The translations under genes were made by a program, and so were the position numbers. From assembly GCA_001897755.1 (NCBI GenBank), contig MKUJ01000020.1, positions 64,471 through 105,151 on the forward strand: a stretch of DNA of 40,681 nucleotides, written 5' to 3'. Source of the stretch: Afipia sp. 64-13. GTDB taxonomy: Bacteria > Pseudomonadota > Alphaproteobacteria > Rhizobiales > Xanthobacteraceae. Each line of letters starts with the position of its first letter. The first letter of the stretch is position 1. Under the pieces are notes generated by a model, which made no database searches, was not told the DNA's origin, and was given only the letters and a program-made list of their open reading frames with translations. This document shows positions 1 through 13,560 of the stretch, piece by piece.

Positions 1-1
1 C

Positions 2-1390
2 ATTCCCGCCGCGGCGGGTGCGTCGGACACCGGCTTTGATTCCCTCAATCGCAAGCGCCGCAGACCGAAGCCCTATCCCGGCACGCCGAAGCCGAAATTT
101 GTCGGGCCGGGCAATCCGGCCGTTCCCCCGCCGCCGCCGGCGAGAACTACCGCGCCGGTCGCGCCTGCGGTCGCGGGCACCGCCGCAGGACAGCCGCCGC
201 GCCGCCGCCTCAAGGTTGACGACGATCCGTTCGGCAATGTCGGTTTCCACACCGGCAGCTTCCTCACCAGAGCGGCGGTCGAGGTCGGCGGCGGCTATGA
301 CAGCAATCCGGGGCGGTTGAATACGCCGAAAGGCTCGGCGTTCTACAAGGTGTCGCCCGAACTGCAGGCGGTGTCGGACTGGAGCCGACATGCGGTGGCA
401 TTGGATCTGCGCGGCTCGTTCACCGGTTATGACCGCACCTTTCCGTCCGATACGAATTTCGTCTCGCCGGTCCCGACCCGGATCGATCGTCCGGATTTCA
501 CCGGCAAGGTCGATGGCCGGCTCGATGTGACGCGCGACACGCGGATCAACTCGCAATTGCGGCTACGCGTCGGCACCGACAATCCCGGCAGTCCGAACAT
601 TCAGGTGGGTCTGGCGAAGTATCCGCTGTTCGCGACCAGCGGCGCGACGCTCGGCGTCGAGCAGGACATCAACCGCCTGCAGGTGTCGCTGAGCGGCACG
701 GTCGATCACACCGCCTATCAGAACTCGGAGCTGACCGACGGCACCATTGCCACCAATGACGATCGCAATTTCAATCAGTATGGCGGCATCGCGCGCGTCA
801 GCTACGATCTGATGCCGGGCCTCAAACCGTTCACCGAAGTCGAAGCCGATACCCGCGTGCATCAGACCCCGTTCGACCGTTCGGGCTATGCACGCAATTC
901 CACCGGCGGCTACGCCAAGGCCGGCACCACTTTCGAATTCTCCCGTCTGCTGACCGGCGAGATCGCGGCGGGCTATGCGCTACGCAACTATGACGACGCG
1001 CGGCTGCCGCAGATGAAAGGGCTGCTCACCAGCGCCTCGCTGGTCTGGACCGCGAGCGGGCTGACCACGGTGCGGTTCGATGCGACGTCCTCGATCGACG
1101 AGACCACGCTGCCCGGCGTGTCCGGCGCGCTGTCGCGCGACTATACGCTGACGGTCGATCATGCGTTCCGGCGCTGGCTGATCGGCACCGCGAAGGTCGG
1201 CTATGGCACGTCGGATTACGAGGGCGCGCGTTTCGACAAGCGCTATTTCGCCGAGGCCGATCTGGTCTACAAGCTGAGCCGCACCTTCCACATCAAGGCC
1301 AGCCTGCGTCGCGACTGGCTCGACAGCAGCATTACGGGCGCGTCATCGGCCGGCACCATCGTGATGCTCGGCGTTCGCGTGCAGCGCTGA
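2..1390 (+). CDS. Outer-membrane beta-barrel protein (BBP2_2-like), 5' end missing
   Basis: The frame is open from the window edge, so the true start and signal peptide lie outside; 462 residues are visible. The first ~75 visible residues are a Pro/Ala/Arg-rich, probably disordered linker. From about residue 80 (GSFLTRAAVEVGGGYDSNP) to the end the protein alternates short hydrophobic and polar stretches rich in Tyr, Arg and Asp, as expected of outer-membrane beta strands. The 'GGGYDSNP' start of the barrel is typical of the outer membrane beta-barrel family PF10082, whose members lie in the outer membrane and mostly have unknown function, some beside polysaccharide genes. It ends in VRVQR and not in the terminal Phe/Trp of classical porins. 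The convergent neighbour is galU. Barrel identity is fairly sure; a role in polysaccharide export is only a guess from the neighbour. Confidence 0.75.
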   Translation: MPAAAGASDTGFDSLNRKRRRPKPYPGTPKPKFVGPGNPAVPPPPPARTTAPVAPAVAGTAAGQPPRRRLKVDDDPFGNVGFHTGSFLTRAAVEVGGGYDSNPGRLNTPKGSAFYKVSPELQAVSDWSRHAVALDLRGSFTGYDRTFPSDTNFVSPVPTRIDRPDFTGKVDGRLDVTRDTRINSQLRLRVGTDNPGSPNIQVGLAKYPLFATSGATLGVEQDINRLQVSLSGTVDHTAYQNSELTDGTIATNDDRNFNQYGGIARVSYDLMPGLKPFTEVEADTRVHQTPFDRSGYARNSTGGYAKAGTTFEFSRLLTGEIAAGYALRNYDDARLPQMKGLLTSASLVWTASGLTTVRFDATSSIDETTLPGVSGALSRDYTLTVDHAFRRWLIGTAKVGYGTSDYEGARFDKRYFAEADLVYKLSRTFHIKASLRRDWLDSSITGASSAGTIVMLGVRVQR

Positions 1391-1729
1391 TGCGCGCGGC
1401 ATCGAACCTTTGGCGTCGTGAGACATTGTCCCCTGCATCCGCCGGGTGACAACCGGCCGCAACGGGGATGACGGACGCAGCTTCTTTTGCCGGTTTCTGG
1501 CTGCGGCACCAACGCATCGGTACGCGTTTTGTCTAACCTGTTCCCGGCGTGTGCGCCTGACGGATACCATGCCCAATGTTTGTCATGGCCGGGCATAACG
1601 CTCAAAGAACGGCGTCGCTTCCGCTCGCCTCTGCCCGACCATCCACGTCTTAAGGGCGTGAAGTGAAATCGTGGATCACCGGGTCAAGCCCGGTGATGAC
1701 GATCGAAGCGTGGTCTTGTTGACCTGCGC
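1391..1729. other. Intergenic region between convergent genes
   Basis: This 339-base stretch separates the 3' ends of the beta-barrel gene and galU. It holds a palindromic dispersed repeat near its right end (listed separately) and a fragment resembling another such repeat around 1574-1592 (GTCATGGCCGGGCAT). Short open frames here have poor codon usage and no ribosome binding sites, so no gene is called. No T-rich intrinsic terminator is visible. Confidence 0.6.
1675..1697. repeat. Dispersed intergenic palindrome
   Basis: A perfect 9-bp inverted repeat, ATCACCGGG and CCCGGTGAT, flanks a 5-nt loop TCAAG. This unit (CCGGGTCAAGCCCGG) is a familiar multicopy intergenic element in Bradyrhizobium/Rhodopseudomonas-like genomes. 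It lies 33 bases beyond the galU stop codon and could form a hairpin in that transcript, but there is no T tract. Confidence 0.7.
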
Positions 1730-2602
1730 TTACAGATATTTTTTCATCTCGCTGAGCAAATCGCCGCGCAGATCGTCGCGGTCCATCGCATAGGCGATGT
1801 TGGCGGCAAGGAAGCCTGACTTCGAGCCGCAATCGTAGCTCTTGCCCTTGAACTTGAAGCCGTAGAACGGCTGCTGTCCGGCGAGCGCCAGCATCGCGTC
1901 GGTGAGCTGGATCTCGCCGCCTGCGCCGCGCTCCTGCGTTTCCAGAATGTTGAAGATTTCCGGCTGCAGGATGTAGCGCCCGGTGATCGACAGATTGGAC
2001 GGCGCGACTTCCTTCTTCGGCTTCTCGACCATGCCGTTCAGCTCGAACAGATCGCCCTTCGATTTGCCGACGCCGACCACGCCATACATGTGGACCTGAT
2101 CCATCGGCACTTCTTCGACCGCGATGATGTTGGCCTTGTCCGCGTTTGCCGCCGCTGCGGCATCGATCATCTGCTTGAGGCCGCTCGGCTTGTGCTTCAC
2201 CAGCACGTCCGGCAGCAGCACCGCGAACGGCTCGTTGCCGATGATGTCGCGCGCGCACCACACCGCATGGCCGAGGCCGAGCGGCGCCTGCTGGCGCGTG
2301 AACGAGGTCGCGCCCGCTTCCGGCTGGTCGCGTTCGAGAATGTCCATCTCTTTAAGCTTGTTGCGCTCGCGCAGCGTGTCCTCGAGTTCGTAGGGCCGGT
2401 CGAAATGATCCTCGATCACGCCCTTGTTGCGGCCGGTGACGAACACGAGATGTTCGATTCCCGCTTCCAGCGCCTCGTCCACCACGTGCTGGATCAGCGG
2501 CCGGTCGACCACGGTGAGCATCTCTTTCGGCATCGCCTTGGTGGCGGGCAGGAAACGGGTGCCAAGACCGGCGACGGGGAAAACGGCTTTGCGAATTTTC
2601 AT
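1730..2602 (-). CDS. galU: UTP-glucose-1-phosphate uridylyltransferase
   Basis: Makes UDP-glucose from UTP and glucose-1-phosphate in the cytoplasm, the precursor for exopolysaccharide, LPS core and glucans. The 290-residue protein has the N-terminal nucleotide-binding signature of bacterial GalU, PVAGLGTRFLPATKAMPKEM (about residues 8-27), followed by LIQHVVDEALEAGI and the later EKPK and GEIQLTDAM motifs of this family. The length matches typical GalU (about 290-300). The ATG at 2602 is chosen because the GalU homology begins at once with MKIRKAVFPVAG; the frame stays open far upstream, but that part is antisense to the divergent transglycosylase gene and is not GalU-like. The gene stands alone between convergent and divergent neighbours. 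Confidence 0.95.
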   Translation of the reverse strand: MKIRKAVFPVAGLGTRFLPATKAMPKEMLTVVDRPLIQHVVDEALEAGIEHLVFVTGRNKGVIEDHFDRPYELEDTLRERNKLKEMDILERDQPEAGATSFTRQQAPLGLGHAVWCARDIIGNEPFAVLLPDVLVKHKPSGLKQMIDAAAAANADKANIIAVEEVPMDQVHMYGVVGVGKSKGDLFELNGMVEKPKKEVAPSNLSITGRYILQPEIFNILETQERGAGGEIQLTDAMLALAGQQPFYGFKFKGKSYDCGSKSGFLAANIAYAMDRDDLRGDLLSEMKKYL

Positions 2603-2902
2603 GATGCTCTTTGCGTGAGGTGGAAAAAGCGGAGGGTTTGTTGGCAGGTCTGCGGCATGGAGGCGCCGCGGGGAAGGGAGGCGGGATCGGGATATTGTAA
2701 AGGCCAGTGGATGAACAGCATCTGAGCGGGTCAAGGATTTTTCGTGGCAGAGGCCGGATTTTCGGTCTTCTTTCGTGCCGGACAGCCCGCAAAAGGTGGC
2801 TGCGGCGATACGATCGCCAAAAATACCCGGCTTGTTAAGCTCATTGAAACCCTGTCGGGGCCTCCTAGGCTTTGAGTGTGTGGTCTGGTGAAAGCGTAGC
2901 GG
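2603..2902. other. Divergent promoter region between galU and the transglycosylase gene
   Basis: This 300-base spacer must hold promoters for both divergent genes. One sigma-70-like candidate toward the transglycosylase is listed separately. No strong palindrome or RNA gene is seen. Confidence 0.5.
2844..2871 (+). promoter_or_regulatory. Candidate sigma-70-type promoter
   Basis: TTGAAA at 2844-2849 and TAGGCT at 2866-2871 are separated by 16 bases, 31 bases before the transglycosylase start. The match to the alphaproteobacterial consensus is moderate, so this is a suggestion. Confidence 0.3.
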
Positions 2903-4318
2903 ATGCGGGTTGTGCGAATGATGCGGAGCGGAATGTACGGAATGGCGACGATGGCGGCCTTGGGTGCGCTCGCGCTCACGGTGTCGGCCTGTGCGCAGGG
3001 GTCCTCGGGCGGCGGCCCGGTGATGGGTGCGCGCGCCGAGGCCGTCACCGGCTCGATTCCACAAAGCGCGCCCGCGCCGCGTGCCGCGCCCCCCCAGCGG
3101 CGGGTGGCGCAGGCAAGCTCCGTGAAGGAATGGAGCGGTGAGGATGGCGGCTCCGGTCATCCCCTGATGAGCGCGGAAGCGATCCGCGAGGCCGCCGCCA
3201 ATTTCGACCGCTGCGTTGCCGGCATGTGGCCGGAAGCCGCGCGGCGCGGCGTCACCCAGGCGAATTTCCAGCGCTTCACCCAGGGGCTGACGCCCGATCT
3301 GCGCATCATGGACCTGATGGACTCGCAGCCGGAATTCACCAAGGCGGTGTGGGACTATCTCGATGTGCTGGTGAACGACACCCGCATCGCCAAGGGCCGC
3401 GAAATTCTCGCCAGGTACAAGGCGCAGTTTGATGCGGTCGAGCGCGCCTACGGCGTCGATCGCTATGTCGTCGCCTCGATCTGGGGCATCGAGTCCAATT
3501 ATTCGACGCTCGGCGGCGACCGCAGCGTGCTGCGCTCGACCGCGACGCTGGCTTGTGTCGGCCGCCGTCAGGCCTATTTCCGCAACGAATTCCTTGCCGC
3601 GCTGGACATCCTCAATCGCGGCGATCTCACGCCGGACGAGATGGTCGGCTCCTGGGCCGGCGCATTCGGTCCGACCCAGTTCATGCCGACCGCCTTCAAC
3701 CGCTACGCGGTCGATTTCGATGGCGACGGCCGGCGTGACGCGGTCGGCAGCGTCGCCGACCTGATCGCCTCCACCGCCAACAAGCTTAAGAAGGACGGCT
3801 GGCAGGCCGGCCAGACCTGGGGCTACGAGGTCGCGGTGCCGGCGGGCTTCAATTACATGCTGGCGGACCGCGCCAAGTCCTACACGCTGGCGCAGTGGCA
3901 GCATCTGGGCGTGCGCCGTCCCGATGGACGGCCGTTCCCGCGGCCGGGCGACAAGGCGTTCCTGCTGGCTCCGGCCGGCGCGGAGGGGCCGGGATTCCTG
4001 ATGCTGGGGAATTTCCGCGCCATTCTGCGCTACAATCCGGCGGAGTCCTATGCGCTCGCCATCGGCCATTTCGCCGATCGCTTGCGCGGCGGCACGTCCT
4101 TCATGCAGGCCTGGCCGCGGCAGGAACGGGTACTGACCCGGGCCGAGCGGCTCGAACTGCAACAGCTTCTGGCGCGGCGCGGTTTCTATCGCGGCGAGCC
4201 GGACGGCCAACTCGGCGGCAAGACCCGCGAGGCGCTGCGCTCGTTCCAGGCCAGCGTCGGAACCCCCGCGGATGGCTTCGCCTCCTCGGATGTGCTCGAT
4301 CGGCTGCGCGGACGCTAG
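2903..4318 (+). CDS. Lytic murein transglycosylase, MltB/SLT_2 type lipoprotein with peptidoglycan-binding domain
   Basis: Predicted to cleave the MurNAc-GlcNAc bond of peptidoglycan in the periplasm with formation of 1,6-anhydro ends. The 471-residue protein starts with a lipoprotein signal peptide ending in a lipobox VSAC, Cys30 being the predicted lipidation site. A Pro/Ala linker (about 45-75) precedes the SLT_2 domain (about 90-395). That domain contains the MltB-type catalytic motif ASIWGIESNYS, with Glu197 as the probable acid, then SWAGAFGPTQFMPTAF and the DFDGDGRRD metal-site-like loop. A C-terminal PG_binding_1 domain follows (about 412-470; LQQLLARRGFYRGEPDG). This fusion is the usual rhizobial form of 'lytic murein transglycosylase'. 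The start is the first Met with a hydrophobic core after it; upstream TAGCGG is a weak ribosome binding site. Confidence 0.92.
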   Translation: MRVVRMMRSGMYGMATMAALGALALTVSACAQGSSGGGPVMGARAEAVTGSIPQSAPAPRAAPPQRRVAQASSVKEWSGEDGGSGHPLMSAEAIREAAANFDRCVAGMWPEAARRGVTQANFQRFTQGLTPDLRIMDLMDSQPEFTKAVWDYLDVLVNDTRIAKGREILARYKAQFDAVERAYGVDRYVVASIWGIESNYSTLGGDRSVLRSTATLACVGRRQAYFRNEFLAALDILNRGDLTPDEMVGSWAGAFGPTQFMPTAFNRYAVDFDGDGRRDAVGSVADLIASTANKLKKDGWQAGQTWGYEVAVPAGFNYMLADRAKSYTLAQWQHLGVRRPDGRPFPRPGDKAFLLAPAGAEGPGFLMLGNFRAILRYNPAESYALAIGHFADRLRGGTSFMQAWPRQERVLTRAERLELQQLLARRGFYRGEPDGQLGGKTREALRSFQASVGTPADGFASSDVLDRLRGR

Positions 4319-4473
4319 GAGCGGGCAGGGACACCGGCAAAACAGCCGATTGTGCAATAAGCGGTTGGCCGCTTGACGGATGCGGCGGAGCCCGGTCTAT
4401 GACGCCGGTCCGCCCCTTTCGGGCCGGAATCTGCTAGTAATTTGCCTGTTCCCTTGGTCCGGACGCCGCCCGC

Positions 4474-6105
4474 ATGTCGCTGCGCAATTTCCTGCGAAAA
4501 CTGCTGACCGAGACCGGGCCGCTGATCGCGCTCGCGGTCGCGGCAGTGATGATGTTCGGCATCGTCGCGCCGGCCTCCGCGCAGTTCTTCGATTTCGGTT
4601 TCGGACGCCGCCCGCCACCGCCGCAGCAACGTGGCGGAGGAGGCGGCTTCTTCGTGCCGTTCGGCGGCGGCTTTGCGCCCGAGCAGCCGGCGCCGCCGCC
4701 CCGGGTCGATTATTCCCGCGCCCCTGCGCCGGCCAAGCGCGAGGCCCCGGCCGAGCGCAATGTGCTGGTGCTGGGCGACGCGATGGCCGATTGGCTCGCT
4801 TACGGCCTTGAGGACGCGCTGTCGGAGACGCCCGAACTCGGCGTGATCCGCAAGCACAAGACGGTGTCGGGTCTCATCAGGTATCAGCCCAAGGGCGAGC
4901 CGTCGGACTGGATCGCGGCGGCGAAGCAGATTCTCGCCAATGAGAAGCCCGACGTCATCGTGGTGATGCTCGGCCTGCATGATCGCATGGCGATCCGCGA
5001 GGCCGAGAAGAAGCCGGAGCCGAAGCCCGACAAGGACAAGAAGGGCGCGAAGAAGGATTCCAAAAAGGACGCCGCCAAGCCGGATGATGCGGCGAAGAAG
5101 GACGGCGGGGCCGCCAAGCCCGACGACGAAAAGACGGCGGCCGATCATGCCGCCGACAAGCCGGCCGATGCCGATGTCGCGCCGGACGACGAGGAGGACG
5201 ACAAACCCGCCACGCCGAAGACCACGCGCGCCGCCAATGGCATTGCGGAATTTCGCGACGAACGCTGGGTCGAGCTTTACTCGAAGAAGATCGAGGAGAT
5301 GATCGGCGTGCTGAAGGCGAAGGGCGTGCCGGTGCTGTGGGTCGGACTCCCGGCGGTGCGCGGCCCGAAAGCGACCTCCGACATGCTGTTTCTCGATGCG
5401 CTGTATCGCGATGTCGCGGGCAAGACCGGCATCACCTATGTCGATGTCTGGGATGGCTTCGTCGACGATGCCGGCCGCTTCCTGACCCAGGGCCCGGACT
5501 TCGAAGGCCAGATCCGCCGTTTGCGCACGGCCGATGGCGTGTTCTTCACCAAGGCCGGCGCGCGCAAGCTGGCCCATTACACCGAACGTGAGATTCGCCG
5601 CGTGCTCGCCACGCGGCTGTCGCCGATGGCGCTGCCGAGCGAGCCGCTCGACAACACCGCGCCGGTGCGTCCCGGTGTCGCCGGCCCGCGTCCGCTGGTC
5701 GGCCCCGTGGTACCGCTGGTGGCCTCGTCGGTGGGGACCGATGAACTGCTCGGCGGTGTCGGCACACGTCCGGCCGCGGTCGATGCGCTGGCTGCGCGTA
5801 CGCTGGTGAAGGGCGAGCCGCTGGCGCCGCCCGCCGGGCGGGCCGATGACTTCTCCTGGCCGCGCCGCGAGATCGGCAAGCTCGAGGCGCCGGCAGGCGA
5901 TGGTGTCGCCGCGGTGACGCCGGGCGATGCGCCGGCTGTCGCGCCGAAGCCGAAGAAGCCGGTGCCTGCAGCCACGGCCTCGTCGGGCTTCTTCGGTTTC
6001 GAGACACGACCTGCGCCCCAGCGTTCCCACCCGCGCGAGACCGCGCCGCGACCGCCTGGCAATGTCCGCTCGTCGTCGCCGCTGCCGCGCTTCTTTCCGT
6101 GGTGA
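4474..6105 (+). CDS. DUF459 (SGNH-fold) secreted protein with degenerate catalytic motifs
   Basis: This 543-residue protein has a signal peptide or membrane anchor (about residues 16-36, ending APASA), a Pro/Gly-rich linker, and a DUF459/SGNH-hydrolase-like domain (about 95-380). Block I reads VLVLGDAMADWL with Ala103 where SGNH hydrolases carry the nucleophilic Ser. Block III reads GLHD (167-170) in place of GxND. The last block reads DGVFFT (354-359) with Phe where the catalytic His would be. The domain is split by a highly charged Lys/Asp/Ala-rich low-complexity insert (about 175-250). The C-terminal ~160 residues are Pro/Ala-rich and probably unstructured. Family membership is fairly clear, but a hydrolase activity is doubtful. 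The gene stands alone, 155 bases after the transglycosylase, on the same strand. Confidence 0.8.
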   Translation: MSLRNFLRKLLTETGPLIALAVAAVMMFGIVAPASAQFFDFGFGRRPPPPQQRGGGGGFFVPFGGGFAPEQPAPPPRVDYSRAPAPAKREAPAERNVLVLGDAMADWLAYGLEDALSETPELGVIRKHKTVSGLIRYQPKGEPSDWIAAAKQILANEKPDVIVVMLGLHDRMAIREAEKKPEPKPDKDKKGAKKDSKKDAAKPDDAAKKDGGAAKPDDEKTAADHAADKPADADVAPDDEEDDKPATPKTTRAANGIAEFRDERWVELYSKKIEEMIGVLKAKGVPVLWVGLPAVRGPKATSDMLFLDALYRDVAGKTGITYVDVWDGFVDDAGRFLTQGPDFEGQIRRLRTADGVFFTKAGARKLAHYTEREIRRVLATRLSPMALPSEPLDNTAPVRPGVAGPRPLVGPVVPLVASSVGTDELLGGVGTRPAAVDALAARTLVKGEPLAPPAGRADDFSWPRREIGKLEAPAGDGVAAVTPGDAPAVAPKPKKPVPAATASSGFFGFETRPAPQRSHPRETAPRPPGNVRSSSPLPRFFPW

Positions 6106-6288
6106 GAACGGCAGTCTCGTTCGCCTGATCGCTCCGGTACCGCAATCCTGCCGCAATTTCTTGACGTTGCCGTTCGGAATGGGGCGGCATGTTCCCGCGT
6201 TACGGAAAAATCCTGCGCGGGTTTCAGAGGAACGCTGCCCGTCTGCTGTCGTTGTTCATCGCATTCACAGTGATGATTGGAGGACGAT

Positions 6289-6675
6289 ATGAAATTTCGC
6301 ACAGCGATGACGGTTGCGGCTCTAGCGCTGGCGCCGACCCTGGCGATGGCGCAGTCGACGATCCGTGAAGGCGCGGAAAGCGGCGCTGCCGCTGGCGGCC
6401 AGGTGCTCGGCCCGGCTGGCGCTGTCGTCGGCGGCACTGTCGGTGCGGCGGTTGGCACCGCGGTTGCCATTCCCGATGCCGTGATCACGGCAGTGCGCGG
6501 CGAGCGCGTGCCGTCCGTGGTGGTGCGCGAGCGCGTGGTGGTCGGCGAGCCGCTGCCCACTACGGTGGTATTGCATCCGGTGCCCCGTCACACCGAATAT
6601 CGTTACGCGGTGGTCAACGATCAGCGTGTGATCGTGGATCCGGGCACCCGCCGGGTGATCCGCATCGTCGAGTAA
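6289..6675 (+). CDS. Small secreted DUF1236-domain protein
   Basis: A 128-residue protein with an N-terminal signal peptide (MKFRTAMTVAALALAPTLAMA, cleavage after AMA), a Gly/Ala/Val-rich middle (about 35-65) and a C-terminal DUF1236 segment (VVLHPVPRHTEYRYAVVNDQ and then VIVDPGTRRVIRIVE). DUF1236 proteins are common small periplasmic proteins of Bradyrhizobium and relatives, function unknown. The ATG at 6289 is preferred over an in-frame TTG 12 bases upstream because an ideal GGAGG (6279-6283) sits 5 bases before it and the signal peptide starts there. The gene is followed by a strong terminator. Confidence 0.85.
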   Translation: MKFRTAMTVAALALAPTLAMAQSTIREGAESGAAAGGQVLGPAGAVVGGTVGAAVGTAVAIPDAVITAVRGERVPSVVVRERVVVGEPLPTTVVLHPVPRHTEYRYAVVNDQRVIVDPGTRRVIRIVE

Positions 6676-6695
6676 GACGTGACACCTGAAACGAC

Positions 6696-6723
6696 AAAGC
6701 CCCGTCGCAAGACGGGGCTTTTT
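6696..6723. terminator. Rho-independent terminator between DUF1236 gene and gltD
   Basis: A perfect 11-bp stem, AAAGCCCCGTC with GACGGGGCTTT, closes a GCAA tetraloop and is followed by T residues on the plus strand. It ends the DUF1236 transcript. The convergent gltD ends 20 bases to the right, so the hairpin may also serve the minus strand, though the T tract there is weaker. Confidence 0.9.
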
Positions 6724-6742
6724 AGTTTTGTACGGGAGAAAA

Positions 6743-8200
6743 TCACCGCGGCAGCGTGCTCGATCCCATCAGGAAGCGGTCGATCGAATTGGCGCATTGG
6801 CGGCCCTCGCGGATCGCCCAGACCACCAGCGACTGGCCGCGGCGCATGTCGCCCGAGGAGAACACCTTGGCGACGGAGGTCTGGTAGTCGTCGGTCGAGG
6901 CGCGGACATTGCCGCGCGGATCGAGTTCGACGCCGAGACTCTTCAGCAGGCCTTCGTGCACCGGATGCACGAAACCCATCGCCAGCAGCACCAGTTCGGC
7001 CTTCAGCTCGAATTCGCTGCCCGCGATCGGCTTGAATTTGTCGTCGACATGGACGCAATGCAGCTTCGCCACCCTGCCGTCTTGGCCGGTGAACTTCTGC
7101 GTCATCACCGCGAATTCGCGCACCGCGCCTTCGGCCTGGCTGGAGGAGGTGCGCATGCGCAGCGGCCAGTACGGCCAGGTCAGCGCCTTGTCTTCCTGCT
7201 CCGGCGGCTGCGGCATGATTTCGAGCTGGGTCACCGAGGTCGCGCCCTGACGGATCGAGGTGCCGATGCAGTCCGAGCCGGTGTCGCCGCCGCCGATCAC
7301 CACCACATCCTTGCCGCCGGCAAGAATCTCGCGGATGTCGCCGAGCGGCTCGTGGCCGACGCGGCGGTTCTGCTGCGGCAGGAAATCCATCGCATAGTGG
7401 ATGCCGTCGAGGTCGCGGCCGGGAATCGGCAGGTCGCGCGGCGCTTCGGCGCCGCCGGTCAGCGCCACCGCGTCATAGGTTTTCACCAGCTCCTGCGGAT
7501 CGATCGCGCCGGGCGAATTGCCGCCGACCGCCTTGCCGTAATGGAAGGTGACGCCCTCAGCCTCCATCTGCGCGACGCGGCGGTCGATGATGTGCTTTTC
7601 CATCTTGAAGTCCGGAATGCCATAGCGCATCAGTCCGCCGGCCTTGGCGAACTTCTCATAGACATGGACGTCATGGCCGGCGCGGGCGAGCTGCTGCGCG
7701 CAGGCGAGGCCCGCCGGGCCGGAGCCGACGACGGCAACCGTCTTGCCGGTCTTGTGCGCGGCGATCTCCGGACGCAGCCAGCCATTCTCCCAAGCGCGGT
7801 CGGTGATCGCGCATTCGATGGTCTTGATGGTCACCGGGTTGTTGTTGATGTTCAGCGTGCAGGAGGCTTCGCACGGCGCCGGACAGATGCGGCCGGTGAT
7901 CTCCGGGAAATTGTTGGTCGAGTGCAGGTTGCGCGAGGCTTCTTCCCAGCGGCCCTGATAGACCAGATCGTTCCAGTCCGGGATCTGGTTGTTGACCGGA
8001 CAGCCGGGCGTGCCGGGCGCGACCGAGCCGGTGCCGTGGCAATAGGGCACGCCGCAATTCATGCAGCGCGCGGCCTGATCGCGCGTTTCTTTCTCGCTGA
8101 GCGGGATCACAAATTCCTTGAACGACTTCACGCGCTCGGCCACCGGCTCGTAAGCACGGTCGTGGCGATCGAATTCCAGAAAACCGGTAATCTTGCCCAT
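6743..8200 (-). CDS. gltD: Glutamate synthase [NADPH] small (beta) subunit
   Basis: Takes electrons from NADPH through FAD and passes them to the GltB subunit for reductive conversion of glutamine plus 2-oxoglutarate to two glutamates, the GOGAT half of ammonium assimilation. The 485-residue protein has the N-terminal cysteine clusters for 4Fe-4S centres (Cys46, 49, 54, 67 and Cys106, 110, 114, 130), the FAD-binding VVGSGPAG (157-164) and the NADPH-binding [10 protein letters not shown] (about 301-310). Length and motifs match bacterial GltD. The ATG at 8200 begins the conserved N-terminus [12 protein letters not shown]. It lies 146 bases downstream of gltB on the same strand, so the two are probably cotranscribed. 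Confidence 0.96.
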   Translation of the reverse strand: MGKITGFLEFDRHDRAYEPVAERVKSFKEFVIPLSEKETRDQAARCMNCGVPYCHGTGSVAPGTPGCPVNNQIPDWNDLVYQGRWEEASRNLHSTNNFPEITGRICPAPCEASCTLNINNNPVTIKTIECAITDRAWENGWLRPEIAAHKTGKTVAVVGSGPAGLACAQQLARAGHDVHVYEKFAKAGGLMRYGIPDFKMEKHIIDRRVAQMEAEGVTFHYGKAVGGNSPGAIDPQELVKTYDAVALTGGAEAPRDLPIPGRDLDGIHYAMDFLPQQNRRVGHEPLGDIREILAGGKDVVVIGGGDTGSDCIGTSIRQGATSVTQLEIMPQPPEQEDKALTWPYWPLRMRTSSSQAEGAVREFAVMTQKFTGQDGRVAKLHCVHVDDKFKPIAGSEFELKAELVLLAMGFVHPVHEGLLKSLGVELDPRGNVRASTDDYQTSVAKVFSSGDMRRGQSLVVWAIREGRQCANSIDRFLMGSSTLPR

Positions 8201-8239
8201 AGTAATTCCGACGTCCCTTAGCTCATTTCATTTCGCCGG

Positions 8240-8338
8240 CCTCATCCCGAGGAGTGGCGTCTTCGCCGCGTCTCGAAGGATGAGGAGCGATTGGGACCTC
8301 ATGGTTCGAGACGGCGCAAGCGCCTCCTCGCCATGAGG
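8240..8338. repeat. Dispersed palindromic repeat inside the gltB-gltD spacer
   Basis: The spacer is mostly occupied by an imperfect long inverted structure. It runs from CCTCATCCCGAGGAG through GTCTCGAAGGATGAGG to CCTCATGGTTCGAGACGG and CGCCTCCTCGCCATGAGG. These phrases are typical of multicopy intergenic elements in the Bradyrhizobium group. The right half (8317-8338) folds back on the segment near 8297-8316. In the gltBD transcript this would give a stable hairpin between the cistrons. Confidence 0.7.
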
Positions 8339-8346
8339 ACGTCTGT

Positions 8347-13107
<4,761 letters not shown>

Positions 13108-13560
13108 CTGTCCCTCAAACCCGAATGGGCCTCGCCATAACCGTCCAGCCGCATCCATGGCGTTTGCGGTTGACCGGGCCACCCATGGACCGGAACCGCT
13201 CGCCAGTGGACGAGCTCATTTCGAAAATGCAGGCTCGCTGGCGCCTTGTCGGCTCAAACGAGCGGTCTTCCATGGCGGATGTTGGGAAAGCGCCCATGAC
13301 GTCCAGCCCGGAACCCCGGCAAATTGGGACAGTAATACTGTCCTAACTCCGAGATTGCCAAACTTTTTTCTAACACACAAGCAAATGAGAGTCCGCGCAG
13401 CGATGCGCCGCTGCATGGCCTGTCCGCCGCATTTCGCGCAGGGATTGCGCCGCAATCGCCGCCATCCGGCCCAAGCTCCGCCGAAATCGGATTCGACGCT
13501 CCCTGCCGCCCGGAAAGGGCATCCACAAGGTTTTGCGTGTGGCGAAGGGAGCAGAATGCG
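13108..13560. other. Divergent regulatory region between gltB and a secreted-protein gene
   Basis: This 453-base spacer carries the leader and promoter of gltB on one side and the promoter of the secreted protein gene on the other. The notable element is a perfect 17-bp palindrome in the exact middle (13327-13343), listed separately. Open frames in it have no ribosome binding site or family resemblance. Confidence 0.5.
13327..13343. promoter_or_regulatory. Perfect 17-bp palindrome, candidate operator
   Basis: GGACAGTA and TACTGTCC flank one central A. The palindrome lies 220 bases upstream of the gltB start and 218 bases upstream of the divergent gene at 13561. Perfect symmetry with a 1-base centre in an A/T-rich context is typical of a dimeric repressor site (TetR- or LexA-like spacing) and not of an RNA hairpin, since the loop would be too small. 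The regulator is unknown. Confidence 0.5.

Noticed and set aside
2603-4357. Upstream continuation of the galU frame
   Set aside because: The frame stays open for 585 codons before the GalU start, but this part is antisense to the transglycosylase gene and is not similar to any GalU N-terminus.
4315-6156. Minus-strand open frame of 613 codons
   Set aside because: Antisense to the DUF459 gene; Arg-rich composition without recognisable domains.
6728-8221. Plus-strand open frame of 497 codons
   Set aside because: Antisense to gltD over its whole length.
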